From Bacteroidota bacterium (lineage in GTDB: Bacteria > Bacteroidota > Bacteroidia > Cytophagales > Cyclobacteriaceae): a stretch of DNA of 64,000 bases. Shown in pieces: positions 9,637 to 20,600 of this stretch; position 1 is the stretch's first letter, and each line of letters starts with the position of its first letter. The notes beneath the pieces are model-generated. The model was not told the DNA's origin. It worked only from the letters and a program-made list of their open reading frames with translations, and did not search any database. Made by a program: the position numbers and the translations under genes. The DNA is taken from NCBI GenBank assembly GCA_018267215.1, contig JAFDYX010000011.1, forward strand, positions 1 to 64,000. The letters are read 5' to 3'.

Positions 9637-10323
9637 TTAACCGTTCAGCCCCAATAATTTTCCTGCTAACGAAAAGGCAATATACATTAGTATGATCAGC
9701 GGAATGGCGGGCAATTTTATAAACAACAAAAGTAATACGGCACAAGCCAGAAAAGTAAACCGCAACTTGTTGTGTTGCCACGAAAAATCTTTAAACTTAA
9801 AAGCAAGGATATCTATGCGCGATACCAGCAGGGCAGAAAAAATAAGTGTTATCAAAACCAGCATCCAGTCTTGTTGTATAAAAGAACCCACCGGGCCGGG
9901 CACAAAAACCAGCGAGGTGATGAAAATAGAATTAGCGGGTGTATTCAATCCTTTAAAAGAATCATGTTGGGTTTCATCTACATTAAAAACAGCCAGCCGT
10001 AAAGCGGAGGCGATAGCAATTAAAAAAGCATCAAACGGCAGATAAGGATTGGCAGAAGCTGCTCCAATCATTTTGTACATTACCAGCGCAGGCAGCACAC
10101 CAAAGCTGACCACATCGGCCAGCGAGTCGAGTTCTTTGCCGATGGGCGAAGTTACCTTCAGCCACCGGGCGGCAAAGCCATCGAAGAAATCAAAGATGCC
10201 GGCAGCCCAGACAAAATAAGCCGGTGGAATGGTTCGGTTCTCCAGACAAAAAACGATTCCTAAACAGCCGCAAATTAAGTTGCCGCAGGTAAGTGCGTTG
10301 GGTAAGTGCTTAACAAATTTCAT
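9637..10323 (-). CDS. pssA: CDP-diacylglycerol--serine O-phosphatidyltransferase
   Basis: 228 aa polytopic membrane protein with a complete CDP-alcohol phosphotransferase motif: D48 G49 xx A52 R53 x8 G62 xxx D66 xxx D70. It transfers phosphatidyl from CDP-diacylglycerol to L-serine, the first step to phosphatidylethanolamine, at the inner membrane. The start overlaps the stop of the upstream MBL-fold gene by 4 bp, indicating translational coupling. The serine acceptor is inferred from length and overall similarity; other alcohol acceptors use the same motif. Confidence 0.9.
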   Translation of the reverse strand: MKFVKHLPNALTCGNLICGCLGIVFCLENRTIPPAYFVWAAGIFDFFDGFAARWLKVTSPIGKELDSLADVVSFGVLPALVMYKMIGAASANPYLPFDAFLIAIASALRLAVFNVDETQHDSFKGLNTPANSIFITSLVFVPGPVGSFIQQDWMLVLITLIFSALLVSRIDILAFKFKDFSWQHNKLRFTFLACAVLLLLFIKLPAIPLIILMYIAFSLAGKLLGLNG

Positions 10324-10973
10324 TTGATCAAACTTAAAGCGCAGAACGGATTCGAAATTTTTTCTTCTCCGATGGTAGTTGTGGGGCCATGCCCGGCATA
10401 GACCACTGTGTCATCAGGAAGACGGAAGAGTTCTTGATGGATGCTTCGAATGAGCGTGTCGAAATCTCCACCCGGCAAATCGGTGCGCCCGATGCTCCCG
10501 GCAAAAAGCACATCTCCGGCTATCACTGCTTTTTCTTTGGCATCATAAAACCCGACATGCCCCACAGAGTGCCCCGGAAGAAAAAGAACTTTCCATTCGG
10601 TGTTACCGAATTTTACCGACTTGCTTTCATGAAGGTACTGATCGGGTAGCGCCTCGCGGTAGCCATCAAAACCGTACAAAGGCGCGTAGTTTTTTACGGC
10701 ACGCAACACCGGCTCCTCTATGGAGTGAATCAATAGTGGAACGCGGTAATAGTCTTTCGTAAAATCATTGCCCAGCACATGATCAATGTGGCAATGGGTG
10801 TTGAGGATATATTTTACTTGAAGATTATTTTTTGTAACAAAAGAGGTGAGTTGGTTTTGTTCTTCGCGTGTGTAGCAGCCCGGGTCAATGATTACCGCCT
10901 CGTGGGTTTCATCAAACACCACATACGTGTTTTCAGCAAACGCATTGAAGGTAAACGACTGAATGGAGAGCAT
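10320..10973 (-). CDS. MBL-fold metallo-hydrolase (glyoxalase II-like)
   Basis: 217 aa metallo-beta-lactamase fold with the dinuclear metal motif H60-x-H62-x-D64-H65, then PGHSVGH (about residue 133), GDVLFAGSIGRTD (about 153) and a C-terminal YAGHGP. This pattern is that of glyoxalase II/YcbL-type thioester hydrolases, acting in the cytoplasm on unknown thioesters. It is the first gene of the MBL-pssA-porU-porV-M16 operon. A perfect Bacteroidota promoter ends only 4 bp before its ATG, so the mRNA may be leaderless; no later Met near the N-terminus offers another start. Confidence 0.85.
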   Translation of the reverse strand: MLSIQSFTFNAFAENTYVVFDETHEAVIIDPGCYTREEQNQLTSFVTKNNLQVKYILNTHCHIDHVLGNDFTKDYYRVPLLIHSIEEPVLRAVKNYAPLYGFDGYREALPDQYLHESKSVKFGNTEWKVLFLPGHSVGHVGFYDAKEKAVIAGDVLFAGSIGRTDLPGGDFDTLIRSIHQELFRLPDDTVVYAGHGPTTTIGEEKISNPFCALSLIK

Positions 10974-10977
10974 AGCG

Positions 10978-11008
10978 CAAAGGTAAGAGGGCTGCGGCCA
11001 TTGCCAAA
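10978..11008 (-). promoter_or_regulatory. Consensus promoter of the MBL-pssA-porUV operon
   Basis: Read on the minus strand: TTTG (11008-11005), exactly 19 bp, then TACCTTTG (10985-10978). This is a full match to the Bacteroidota primary-sigma consensus TTTG-N19-TAnnTTTG. The expected transcription start, about five bases further on, falls on or next to the A of the ATG at 10973. Confidence 0.8.
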
Positions 11009-11134
11009 ATTTTAAAAGAAGGGAAATAACTCCGGTATTAAATTAAGTGTGCTGAGATTTTGTTGAAGTTTGGAGCATACAACTTTTGCCCGAAAGATTA
11101 TTGTAAATATATTCGACAAACAATTCCGTATAAT

Positions 11135-12790
11135 ATGAATCCGCTACAAGATACATCGGCTGCATCATCGGCCTTCGGCTTTCCGCTGCTTATCAAAAAT
11201 ATTTTGGCGCAATCTCTGATCTACGAACCGGAACGAGAAATAGTTTACCGCGATTTGGTGCGATTAAATTATTTTGACCTGAACAAAAGAGTGGCGCAAC
11301 TGGCACAAGCACTTACGACAGCAGGCGTGAAGAAAGGCGATGTAATAGGAGTGATCGAGTTTGACAGCCATCGCTATCTGGAAATGTATTTTGCCATACC
11401 GATGATCGGAGCCATTCTGCATACGATCAACTTCAGGCTTTCACCGGAACAAATAATATACACGGTCAATCACGCAGAAGACAAAATGATTTTCTGCCAT
11501 AAAGCTTTTCAACCGTTGATTGAGGGCATCTTACCACAATTGACTACCGTTGAAAAATACGTGTTACTCAGTGACGATAAAAGCGATAAAGTTGAGGCGC
11601 CTTTTACTGTTGAGTATGAGTCGATGATTGCCGGTAAACCGGAGCATTTTGATTTTCTCAACTTTGAAGAAGACACGATAGCAACTTTGTTTTATACTAC
11701 CGGAACTACAGGTTTGCCAAAAGGAGTTTATTTTTCGCATCGTCAGTTGGTGCTTCATACGATTGCTGTTGTTGCCGCTGTTGGTGGCATGGATTCTCCG
11801 GCAAGATTGCATTCGGATGATGTTTACATGCCGCTCACACCCATGTTTCATGTACATGCCTGGGGCATTCCTTATGTAGCCACTATATTGGGATTGAAGC
11901 AGGTTTATCCCGGCAAGTATGAACCGGAAATGTTATTGAAACTGGTGTTGGGAGAAAAAGTTACGTTTTCCCACTGTGTGCCTGCTATTATGAATATGCT
12001 TATGGCAGGATTGGATCAGATGAAAATACAGTTGAACAATTTTAAAGTTGTTATTGGCGGTTCGGCATTGCCTTCAGGGATGGCGAAGGCTTCCTTGCGT
12101 CTTGGCATAGATATTATCTCGGGCTATGGAATGTCTGAAACCTGCCCCGTACTTTCTCTCACCTATCTTCCTAAGCAGATAAGAGAGAAAATGAGCAGTG
12201 ATGAAGAAGTGGCGGAAAGAATTAAAACGGGAAGGCCTGTATTTTTTGTTGAGTTTAAACTGATGGATGATGAAGGCAACTTCCTCCCTTTTGATGGAAA
12301 GACCGTTGGCGAACTGGTTGTTCGCGCCCCTTGGCTTACGCAGAGCTATTACAAGGAAAAAGAACGCAGCGAAGAACTATGGAAATACGGGTACATGCAT
12401 ACCGGAGATATGGCCTACATACAACCTAATCAAACCGTGGTGATCACGGATCGAAAGAAGGATGTGATTAAATCAGGAGGAGAGTGGATATCATCTTTGG
12501 ATATGGAAAATTTAATTTCTGCATTTCCCGGAGTGAAGGAAACTGCGGTTGTAGGTGTGCCCGACACAAGGTGGGGAGAGAGACCCGTGGCTTTGGTGGT
12601 GAAAGCAGAAGGTATAAAAATCGCGGAAGAGGATTTAAAAAATCACATGCAGCAACATATTGATAATGGAAGACTCAGCAAATGGGCGATGCCTGATAAG
12701 ATTATTTTTACGGAGGCAATTCCCAAAACCAGTGTGGGGAAAATAGATAAGAAACTGATACGAAAACAAATGGGCGAAACCCCATCTTAA
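11135..12790 (+). CDS. AMP-forming acyl-CoA synthetase (fatty-acid CoA ligase)
   Basis: 551 aa from the ATG at 11135. Adenylate-forming enzyme with the P-loop-like motif YTTGTTGLPKG, the GYGMSE motif, the YMHTGD motif and the C-terminal lysine segment PKTSVGKIDKK. It activates a carboxylate, probably a medium- or long-chain fatty acid, to acyl-AMP and then acyl-CoA in the cytoplasm. A longer frame opens at a TTG at 11060, but its extra 25 residues (Cys/Tyr-rich) do not resemble the family N-terminus, so the ATG is preferred. Single-gene unit with a hairpin terminator behind it. Confidence 0.88.
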   Translation: MNPLQDTSAASSAFGFPLLIKNILAQSLIYEPEREIVYRDLVRLNYFDLNKRVAQLAQALTTAGVKKGDVIGVIEFDSHRYLEMYFAIPMIGAILHTINFRLSPEQIIYTVNHAEDKMIFCHKAFQPLIEGILPQLTTVEKYVLLSDDKSDKVEAPFTVEYESMIAGKPEHFDFLNFEEDTIATLFYTTGTTGLPKGVYFSHRQLVLHTIAVVAAVGGMDSPARLHSDDVYMPLTPMFHVHAWGIPYVATILGLKQVYPGKYEPEMLLKLVLGEKVTFSHCVPAIMNMLMAGLDQMKIQLNNFKVVIGGSALPSGMAKASLRLGIDIISGYGMSETCPVLSLTYLPKQIREKMSSDEEVAERIKTGRPVFFVEFKLMDDEGNFLPFDGKTVGELVVRAPWLTQSYYKEKERSEELWKYGYMHTGDMAYIQPNQTVVITDRKKDVIKSGGEWISSLDMENLISAFPGVKETAVVGVPDTRWGERPVALVVKAEGIKIAEEDLKNHMQQHIDNGRLSKWAMPDKIIFTEAIPKTSVGKIDKKLIRKQMGETPS

Positions 12791-12850
12791 AACTCTTTCT
12801 ATGAAATCGGAGAACCCAGAGAAAATCTAAACAAGACTTCTTAAAATGAT

Positions 12851-12883
12851 AGAGGCTGCCTCTCGAGGCAGCCTCTTGGTTTT
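12851..12883. terminator. Bidirectional hairpin terminator between acyl-CoA ligase and nrdA
   Basis: AGAGGCTGCCTC (12851-12862) and GAGGCAGCCTCT (12865-12876) form a near-perfect palindrome, followed by TTGGTTTTG. It sits between the converging acyl-CoA ligase and nrdA genes and probably serves both. The AGGCTGCC stem core resembles the hairpins behind the SusC/D cassettes, but the loop differs. Confidence 0.7.
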
Positions 12884-12901
12884 GAGTTTAACTTAAAATT
12901 T

Positions 12902-15346
12902 TTACGACCCGCACGCTTCGCACGCATCGGGGTTATCGAGCGAGCAAGTCATATCTGACATTTTCTGTTCGTAATTAGCAACGGGTTGTTGTTCATAGGG
13001 AAGTACCTGCTGCCCTTCAACTGTTGCTGTTGCTCCAACTTCGGCAACTGTTGTTTCCGCAGCCGGTTGCTGAATAGCCGATTTATCAAGTGTAAATTTG
13101 ATGGCATCGGCTGCAGCTGTAGAGCGCAGATAATACATACCCGTCTTCAATCCTTTTTTCCAGGCATAAAAATGCATGGAGGTTAATTTACCAAAATTGG
13201 GATTGGTGAGGTGGATGTTCAAACTCTGCGATTGGCAGATGTAAGCCCCGCGGTCGGCACTCATATCAATGATTGCCTTTTGCGAGATCTCCCACACGGT
13301 TTTATAAATGTCTTTGATGTTTTGTGGGATGTCGGCAATAGCTTGTACCGAGCCATTGGCGGCAATCAGTTTCTGGCGCATGGTTTCACTCCACAAATTC
13401 AAACTGATCAAATCTTTCATCAAGTGCTTGTTGGCAATGATAAATTCCCCCGACAATGTTCTGCGGGTGTAAATGTTGGAAGTGTACGGCTCAAAACATT
13501 CGTTGTTGCCCAATATTTGCGAAGTAGAAGCTGTGGGCATGGGAGCCAGCAACAGCGAGTTGCGCACACCATGTTGTTTCACTTCACGCTTTAGTTTTTC
13601 CCAATTCCATCGGCCGCTTTCGGGTGTAACGCCCCACATATCGAACTGAAAAATTCCTTTCGATACGGGCGAGCCTTTAAATGTTTCGTATGTTCCGTGT
13701 TGTTGAGCCAACTCCATCGAAGCCTCCATGGCTGCGAAGTAGATGGTTTCGTGGATGTCTTTGTTCAGGCCGCGGGCTTCCTCAGAATCAAACGGCATGC
13801 GCAACAAGATGAAGGCATCGGCCAACCCCTGCACGCCAATGCCGATGGGGCGATGGCGCATGTTGCTCTTGCGGGCTTCTTCTACCGGATAATAATTGAT
13901 GTCTATTACTTTGTTCAGGTTGCGCGTAACCACTTTCGTGATTTCGTATAATTTCTGGTGATCAAATTTTCCCTCCTCCGTAACAAACTTAGGTAGAGCG
14001 ATGGAGGCCAAGTTGCAAACGGCCACCTCATCGGGCGAAGTGTATTCCATAATCTCCGTACACAAGTTGCTCGACTTGATGGTGCCCAAATGCTTTTGGT
14101 TGGATTTGCGGTTGGCCGCATCCTTGTAAAGCATATAAGGAGTTCCGGTTTCAATTTGCGCTTCGAGGATTTCAAACCACAGGTCTTGTGCTTTTATTTG
14201 CTTGCGTGCTTTGCCTTCTTTTTCATATTTTTCATACAGGCGCTCGAACTCTTCACCCCAGCAGTCGGCTAGGCCGGGTGCTTCATTCGGGCAGAAGAGC
14301 GACCACATCTCGTTGTCTTCTATGCGCTTCATGAACAGATCCGGAATCCACATGGCATAGAACAGATCGCGTGCACGCATCTCTTCCTTGCCATGGTTTT
14401 TCTTCAGGTCGAGGAAATCAAAAATATCGGCATGCCACGGCTCCAGGTAAATGGCAAAACTTCCTTTGCGCTTGCCTCCGCCCTGGTCAACATACCGTGC
14501 GGTCATGTCGAAGTTGCGGAGCATGGGCACTATGCCGTTAGAGGTGCCGCCCGTTCCTTTGATGTAAGAACCTTTGGCGCGCACGTTATGGATACTCAGC
14601 CCGATACCACCTGCCGATTGCGAAATTTTGGCGGTTTGTTTTAAGGTGTCATAGATGCCATCAATGCTGTCGTCCTTCATGGTAAGCAGGAAGCACGATG
14701 AGAGTTGTGGTTTAGGTGTGCCCGCATTGAATAGTGTAGGTGTGGCATGAGTGAACCATTTCTCGGAAAGCAAATTATAGGTTTCGATGGTGGCGGGAAT
14801 ATCCTCTCCGTGTATGCCCACGGCTACGCGCATGAGCAGATGTTGCGGGCGTTCCACCACCTTGCCATCAATTTTCATCAGGTAAGATTTCTCCAAGGTT
14901 TTAAAACCAAAGTAATCGTAGCTGAAGTCGCGGTCGTAGAGGATGGCTTCATCCAGTTCGGCTGCATTTTCGTGGATCACTTTCCAGGTTTCTTTGGAAA
15001 TGAGCGGGGCGTTTTGACCTGTCTTGGGGTCAACGTACGTGTAAAGCCGCTTCATGGTGGTGCTGAACGACTTGCTGGTAACCTTGTGCAGGTTGCTCAC
15101 GGCAATCCGGGCAGCGAGTTTTGCAAAATCCGGATGACGCGTAGTCATCGAAGCAGCAATTTCTGCTGCCAGGTTATCAAGTTCTGATGTGGACACGCCA
15201 TCATACAGACCGTTGATCACTTTCATCGCCACTTCTACCGGGTTGACAAACTTGGGATCTAAACCGTAGCAGAGTTTTTCAATACGGGCGGTGATTTTGT
15301 CGAACTTAACGGACTCCCTGTGTCCGTCACGCTTGAGTACGAGCAT
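12902..15346 (-). CDS. nrdA: Class I ribonucleoside-diphosphate reductase, large (alpha) subunit
   Basis: 814 aa. Residues 1-90 are an ATP-cone allosteric domain. Catalytic residues line up with class Ia NrdA: C218 (in QLSSCFLL) and C444 (in EVAVCNLAS) as the redox pair, N427-C429-E431 as the active-site triad (SNLCTEIM), and a C-terminal CEACGS tail (C809, C812) that re-reduces the active site with thioredoxin. It reduces ribonucleoside diphosphates to deoxy forms with NrdB. It lies 46 bp downstream of nrdB in the same operon. A separate class II enzyme is encoded at 55426-57276. Confidence 0.96.
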   Translation of the reverse strand: MLVLKRDGHRESVKFDKITARIEKLCYGLDPKFVNPVEVAMKVINGLYDGVSTSELDNLAAEIAASMTTRHPDFAKLAARIAVSNLHKVTSKSFSTTMKRLYTYVDPKTGQNAPLISKETWKVIHENAAELDEAILYDRDFSYDYFGFKTLEKSYLMKIDGKVVERPQHLLMRVAVGIHGEDIPATIETYNLLSEKWFTHATPTLFNAGTPKPQLSSCFLLTMKDDSIDGIYDTLKQTAKISQSAGGIGLSIHNVRAKGSYIKGTGGTSNGIVPMLRNFDMTARYVDQGGGKRKGSFAIYLEPWHADIFDFLDLKKNHGKEEMRARDLFYAMWIPDLFMKRIEDNEMWSLFCPNEAPGLADCWGEEFERLYEKYEKEGKARKQIKAQDLWFEILEAQIETGTPYMLYKDAANRKSNQKHLGTIKSSNLCTEIMEYTSPDEVAVCNLASIALPKFVTEEGKFDHQKLYEITKVVTRNLNKVIDINYYPVEEARKSNMRHRPIGIGVQGLADAFILLRMPFDSEEARGLNKDIHETIYFAAMEASMELAQQHGTYETFKGSPVSKGIFQFDMWGVTPESGRWNWEKLKREVKQHGVRNSLLLAPMPTASTSQILGNNECFEPYTSNIYTRRTLSGEFIIANKHLMKDLISLNLWSETMRQKLIAANGSVQAIADIPQNIKDIYKTVWEISQKAIIDMSADRGAYICQSQSLNIHLTNPNFGKLTSMHFYAWKKGLKTGMYYLRSTAAADAIKFTLDKSAIQQPAAETTVAEVGATATVEGQQVLPYEQQPVANYEQKMSDMTCSLDNPDACEACGS

Positions 15347-15392
15347 TGCTTGTTGGTTGTTAGGTGAAGTTTAAAAAATGTAAACGAATGTA

Positions 15393-16379
15393 TTAAAAAT
15401 CTTCATTGAGAGAAAATTTAGGAGCACTTTCTTTTTCAGTACTCTTCAGTACACCGGCTTTCTGGTATTCGGCTACGCGCTTCTCAAAAAAGTTGGTTTT
15501 GCCGCGAAGTGAAATCATATCCATGAAGTCAAACGGGTTGGTAGCTCCATACACTTTCTTGCCCACTAATTCGTGCAGCAGCCGGTCGGCTACAAATTCA
15601 ATGTACTGGCGCATGTGGGCGGCATTCATGCCGATCAGGTTTACCGGCAGGGCATCGGTAACAAATTCTTTTTCGATGGCCACGGCATCCTGAATGATTT
15701 CGATCACTCTTTCTTCAGGCAATTTGTTTACCACGTGCTTGGTGTAGAGATGACAGGCGAAATCGCAGTGCAACCCTTCATCGCGCGAAATCAGTTCGTT
15801 GGAAAAACTCAGCCCCGGCATCAGCCCGCGCTTCTTCAACCAAAAGATAGAACAGAACGAGCCGGAGAAGAATATTCCTTCCACAGCCGCAAAAGCAACC
15901 AGTCGTTCCTGAAAATTTCCCTGATCAATCCAGCGCAGCGCCCAGTCTGCTTTTTTCTTCACACAGTCCATTGTTTCGATGGCATGGAATAGCTTGTCTT
16001 TTTCTTTGGCATCTTTTACATACGTGTCGATCAGCAAAGAATAGGTTTCGGAATGGATGTTTTCGATAGCAATCTGAAAGCCGTAAAAAAACTTGGCTTC
16101 GGTGTACTGCACTTCGCTGACAAAGTGCTCGGCCAGGTTTTCGTTAACAATACCATCGCTGGCGGCAAAGAAAGCCAGCACGTGCGTGATGAAATGCCGC
16201 TCGCCATCGTTTAAGTTAGCCCAGTCTTTCAGGTCGTGGCTCAGGTCTATTTCTTCGGCTGTCCAGAAACTGGCCTCGGCCTGTTTATAAAATTTCCAGA
16301 TGTCGTGATGGCGGATCGGAAACAGTACAAAACGGTTTTTGTTTTCTATCAGAATAGGTTCTTGTATGGGTTGGCTCAT
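15393..16379 (-). CDS. nrdB: Class I ribonucleotide reductase, small (beta) subunit
   Basis: 328 aa ferritin-like R2 protein. Metal ligands are visible in [11 protein letters not shown] (Asp), NENLAEHF and [19 protein letters not shown] (Glu/His), followed by the radical tyrosine in the segment SETYSLLID. The sequence is of the eukaryote-like R2 type. It generates the tyrosyl radical used by NrdA and needs oxygen for assembly. First gene of the nrdBA operon. The upstream 100 bp contain a 13-bp dyad (ACTCAACTTGAGT, 16416-16428) and a possible -7 element TATTTTTG on the minus strand (16473-16466); no clear NrdR boxes are seen. Confidence 0.96.
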   Translation of the reverse strand: MSQPIQEPILIENKNRFVLFPIRHHDIWKFYKQAEASFWTAEEIDLSHDLKDWANLNDGERHFITHVLAFFAASDGIVNENLAEHFVSEVQYTEAKFFYGFQIAIENIHSETYSLLIDTYVKDAKEKDKLFHAIETMDCVKKKADWALRWIDQGNFQERLVAFAAVEGIFFSGSFCSIFWLKKRGLMPGLSFSNELISRDEGLHCDFACHLYTKHVVNKLPEERVIEIIQDAVAIEKEFVTDALPVNLIGMNAAHMRQYIEFVADRLLHELVGKKVYGATNPFDFMDMISLRGKTNFFEKRVAEYQKAGVLKSTEKESAPKFSLNEDF

Positions 16380-16795
16380 GGCTAAAAGAGGTTAATGTGT
16401 GTTCTGCTATCAGTAACTCAACTTGAGTGAATATTTTTTTGATTTTTTTAGAGAGGATATTATCCCAAAAATACAATGAACAAATATTCTAAACCGATTG
16501 TGATTTTCAAAGCAGGTAAAGCAGCCTGACGCGTGGTCAGTAAACTGTCAACACAGGGTAATGAAATAAAATCTGTTCATAGTCATCTACTTACCGACAA
16601 ATGATTAAGTAGCCTTTCAACGAAAAATATTTTTAAGTTTTTTCAATGCAAAAATTTGGCAAAAAGGAAAAGAGTATTTGCTCTGTTGCGGGTGCGCAGA
16701 AAACGTTTATTTGTGTAGATCGGGTTCAGCATCAGAAAAATTGTTAGAAACCGCCTTTGGCAAAGCAATAAATGGGTATTTTTTGTCCTTTGGCA
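16380..16795. other. Intergenic region between divergent nrdBA and rplU-rpmA
   Basis: About 415 bp, AT-rich, with no convincing gene. It must hold the nrdB promoter (a possible -7 at 16466-16473 on the minus strand, with poor -33) and the dyad at 16416-16428. A frame that runs from 16678 into rplU is not a real N-terminal extension: the rplU promoter lies inside it. Confidence 0.6.
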
Positions 16796-16826
16796 TTTGG
16801 TTTTCAAGGTCTTTGCTATATCTTTG
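16796..16826 (+). promoter_or_regulatory. Consensus promoter of rplU-rpmA
   Basis: TTTG (16796-16799), exactly 19 bp, then TATCTTTG (16819-16826): a full match to TTTG-N19-TAnnTTTG. Predicted start near 16831, giving a leader of about 20 nt. The position decides the rplU start at 16852. Confidence 0.85.
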
Positions 16827-16851
16827 CGCTCCCATTTTAAAAAGTAAAGAC

Positions 16852-17160
16852 ATGTATGCTATTGTGGATATCGCTGGTCAGCAAATAAAAGTTGCCAAAG
16901 ACCAATATATATACGCCCCAAAAATGGAGGGCGATGCCGGCAAGGCGGTAAGTTTTGATAAAGTCCTTCTGTTTGATAACGGAGGAGGCATTCAGGTGGG
17001 CACGCCAGCAGTGGCAGGTGTAAAAGTTTCCGGAAAGATATTGGAACATGTGAAAGCTGATAAGGTGATTGTCTTCAAGAAAAAAAGACGCAAAGGCTAC
17101 GCAAAAAAGAATGGCCACCGTCAGCAGTTCACCAAAATCCAAATCGAATCAATTGGTTAA
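16852..17160 (+). CDS. rplU: 50S ribosomal protein L21
   Basis: 102 aa from the ATG at 16852 (MYAIVDIAGQQIKVAKDQY), the normal L21 length. The C-terminal segment FKKKRRKGYAKKNGHRQ is the conserved L21 rRNA-binding signature. A frame opening further upstream at 16678 is rejected because the promoter is located inside it. Followed 38 bp later by rpmA, the usual partner. Confidence 0.97.
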   Translation: MYAIVDIAGQQIKVAKDQYIYAPKMEGDAGKAVSFDKVLLFDNGGGIQVGTPAVAGVKVSGKILEHVKADKVIVFKKKRRKGYAKKNGHRQQFTKIQIESIG

Positions 17161-17198
17161 TCAATCTATATTTTTGAACTAGTAATCTTGAATGAATT

Positions 17199-17456
17199 AT
17201 GGCACACAAGAAAGGTGAAGGTAAAGTAAAGAACGGGCGCGAATCGGAAAGCAAACGGTTGGGCGTTAAAATATATGGCGGCCAAAAAGCCATTGCCGGC
17301 AATATCATCGTTCGGCAGCGAGGCACTAAGCACCATCCCGGCAAGAATGTGGGCATAGGTAAAGACCATACTTTATTTGCACTAATTAATGGCACGGTTC
17401 AGTTTAAAAAAGGACGCGAAAACCGCTCGTTTGTATCTATTGTAGCAGAGGCATAG
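17199..17456 (+). CDS. rpmA: 50S ribosomal protein L27
   Basis: 85 aa, [20 protein letters not shown] with the L27 core [15 protein letters not shown]. The N-terminal tail reaches the peptidyl-transferase centre in bacterial ribosomes. The protein starts directly with the short MAHKK sequence, so no cleavable N-terminal extension of the Firmicutes kind is present. Cotranscribed with rplU and ended by a strong hairpin. Confidence 0.97.
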   Translation: MAHKKGEGKVKNGRESESKRLGVKIYGGQKAIAGNIIVRQRGTKHHPGKNVGIGKDHTLFALINGTVQFKKGRENRSFVSIVAEA

Positions 17457-17482
17457 GCTTTAAATTAATATTAAAATTAAAT

Positions 17483-17515
17483 AAAAAAAGCACCGAATTG
17501 TTCGGTGCTTTTTTT
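17483..17515 (+). terminator. Terminator of rplU-rpmA
   Basis: Seven A residues, then AGCACCGAA, loop TTG, TTCGGTGCT and seven T residues: a perfect stem with flanking A and T tracts, 26 bp after rpmA. Confidence 0.92.
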
Positions 17516-17597
17516 ATTTAATACATTCTTAAAATTAATGATAACAGCTATAAGTCTAAACATTAAATTTAACAATTTAAGATTATATGAAATTCAA

Positions 17598-17660
17598 TTT
17601 GAATTGAGATAATTAAGTCTTAATTTTCGCCCCTTAATTTATTAACCTAAACCTAAACCT
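17598..17660 (+). promoter_or_regulatory. Promoter and conserved leader of susC copy 1
   Basis: TTTG (17598-17601), 19 bp, TAATTTTC (17621-17628; one base off the -7 consensus). The expected transcript starts near 17634, where a conserved 27-nt leader begins (17634-17660: TTAATTTATTAACC followed by repeated CTAAAC units) and runs straight into the ATG. The same leader precedes susC copies 3 and, in variant form, 2 and 4. Confidence 0.7.
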
Positions 17661-20600
17661 ATGATGAAGAAGTTTTTACTATTGTGCTTCTCATTCGGTT
17701 TTGCCATTAGTGTATGGGCGCAAGACCGGGTGGTGACGGGAAAGTTGACATCGAAAGATGATGGTTCAGCTTTGCCCGGTGTAAACGTAATTTTAAAAGG
17801 AACAACATCTGGAACCGTTACTGATGCAGACGGATCTTACCGGATTTCGGTTCCTTCCGGAACGGCCACGCTTATATTTTCATTCATTGGGTATGCAACC
17901 CAAGAAGTAGTTGTTGGAGACCGGACGATAGTAGATGTGCCGTTGGAAAACGACAGCAAGCAACTAAGCGAAGTGGTAGTTACCGGTGCAGGTGGTTTGC
18001 AGGCACGCGAACGCGAACTCGGTACAGCCAACTCAATTGTTACCCCTGAGGTTCTGTCAGCAGGTAAAGCAGTAAACATGGTAGCTGGGCTGCAAGGCAA
18101 AGTTCCTGGTCTTAACATTAGTGCTGTGTCGAGCGGTGTTAATCCTAATTACCGCATTATCTTAAGAGGTATGCGCTCCATGACGGGTAATAACGAAGCC
18201 CTGATTGTATTAGACGGTGTTATTGTGCCCAGTGATGTAATTTCAAACATGAACATGGGTGACGTTGAGTCTATTAACGTTCTCCGTGGTGCCGGTGCTG
18301 CCGCTCTTTACGGTTCTCAGGCATCTAACGGTGCCTTGATCATTACAACCAAAAGAGGTAAAAAAGGAAAATTGGATATCAGTGCTTCTCAAAACGTACA
18401 ATTTCAACAGGTGGCATTTTATCCTAAGATGCAGAATAAATTCGGGTCAGGTGGTTCTGGTTACGGTGTAAATCCGGATGGAACCGGATTTTTCAGCCAG
18501 TATGAAAACCAATCGTACGGTCCTGCTTTCGATGGCACCGATAGACCTTTAGGTGCACCTCAGGAATCTGGTTACCAAGACCACGCTAAATATAGCTATA
18601 ATAACGCCCACGAGCGTTTTTGGAATGTAGGACAAACGAACCAGACAAACCTTTCCATTTCTTCGGGCGATGATAAATCTACCTTCTTTGTATCGGGTCA
18701 ATATGTAACTGTTACAGGAAATACACCCGGTGACAAGTTTACCAGAGGTAACTTACGTGTGAACGGATCTCGCAAGATTACAGATAAAGTAAATGTTAAT
18801 TACTCAGTTGGGTATGCTCCCAACTTATACGATATCTCAAGTGCAACGGCATCCATTTACACAAACATGTTGAACATGCCGCTAAATGTTGATATTCTAA
18901 AGTACAGCGATTGGCGAAATACTACACCGGGTGCAGCTTCAATCGGAAACCCGAACAACTTCTACAACCCGTGGTATCTGAATCCTTATTTTTCTGCCGG
19001 CAACTGGCGCGAGCTTGATAAAAACAATTTCTTGACCGGAAATATAGAACTCAAAATATCTCCGATACAAGGATTAGATCTGATTGCCAGACAAGGGATC
19101 GCTAATCGCGATTACTGGCAAAAAAGTACGGTAGGAGCATATCAGTACTCCTATTATGCCAAGCACACTCCGCTGAGTTCGAAAACAGATATTCCTGCTT
19201 CTGTCAGCGAAATATCTATGTGGACGTTGCAGTCAATTACTGACTTTATTGCGCAATACAATAAGTCGATCTCTAGCTTCCATGTTCAACTTACAGGAGG
19301 TATGCAGTTAATTGAAAATCAGGCGAAATACTATACGATGTCGGTAAGCGGTTTGCAGGTGCCCGGCTTATTTAATATCACCACAGGTTTAGGTACTCCC
19401 ACAGTAGGACAAGCCAACATCAAAACCCGTTTGGTGGGTGGATATGCTAAAGCTACAGTAAGCTACAACGACTGGTTGTTTTTAACAGCTACTGGTCGTA
19501 ATGACTGGGATTCGCGCTTAGACCCGAGCAATCGCTCATTTTTCTACCCCTCAACTGAAGTTTCAGCAGTTTTATCTGATGTCATCCCTGCTTTAAAAGA
19601 AGGATTTGTTAGCTACCTGAAACTCCGTGGCGGTATGTCTCAGACCGGTCAGGTGAATTTGGCTCAAACTTTTATGATGGGCAATGTTCCTTTTAGTGAT
19701 TTTGGTGCTTATGCACTGAACACCACCTTTAGCTCCAATGCGCAAGGATTCCCTTATGGATCGTTGGCTGGCTATTCAATTAACAGTCGCTTGGTTGCTA
19801 AAGGTTTGAAGCCTGAACTTACTAAGCAATACGAGTTTGGTGTTGATGCCAATCTTTTAAAAGATCGGATTAATGCCAGTGTTACCTACTTCCACTCGCA
19901 AACCAGCAACCAAACCATTTCTACCGGAGCTTCTTGGGCAAGTGGGTTTAGCTCTTTGTTGACTAACGTGGGCGTAACACAAAGCGAGGGTATTGAAGCG
20001 AACCTGAAAGTAACAGCTTTCAAAAACCAAGACTGGAACGTTACGGTTGGCGGTAACTACACGTACCTGAATAACAGCGTTATTTCTATCACTCCTTTGG
20101 TGCCTACTATCACTTTGGCTACCTCAGGAAACGCAGCCTCTCAGGTTTTTGCTGGAAAATCCTTCCCTGTAATTACCGGCTACGACTATGTTCGCGATCC
20201 TAAAGGCCGCGTAGTGGTAAACGGCACAACAGGTTTGCCCACGCAAACATCAAACATTGTGGTATTGGGCAATGCAACACCCAGAAATATTTTGGGCATG
20301 AACGCAGCCGCTTCATACAAGAATTTTTCTTTCAGCATTCTGTTTGAATATCGTGGCGGGTACTCTGTGTACAACGGCATTGGCCCGGAAATGGAATGGT
20401 CAGGTACTTCTTACCGCTCTGCTCTTTACAATCGTCAGAGTTTCGTATATCCCAATTCAGTTATCCAAAATCCTGATGGATCTTACAGCCCCAATAAGAA
20501 TGTGGCTATTATTGACGGAAACGGCAATAACGGATTCTGGTCTGATGGTATCAACCGTCAGGTTACGTCAAACTATGTTACTTCCGGTGATTTCATGAAA

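Noticed and set aside
11060-11134. N-terminal extension of the acyl-CoA ligase from a TTG start
   Set aside because: The 25 extra residues are unlike the family start, and an ATG at 11135 gives a normal protein.
16678-16851. Longer L21 or a separate small protein upstream of rplU
   Set aside because: A perfect promoter (16796-16826) lies inside this frame, and L21 starts at 16852 with its normal length.
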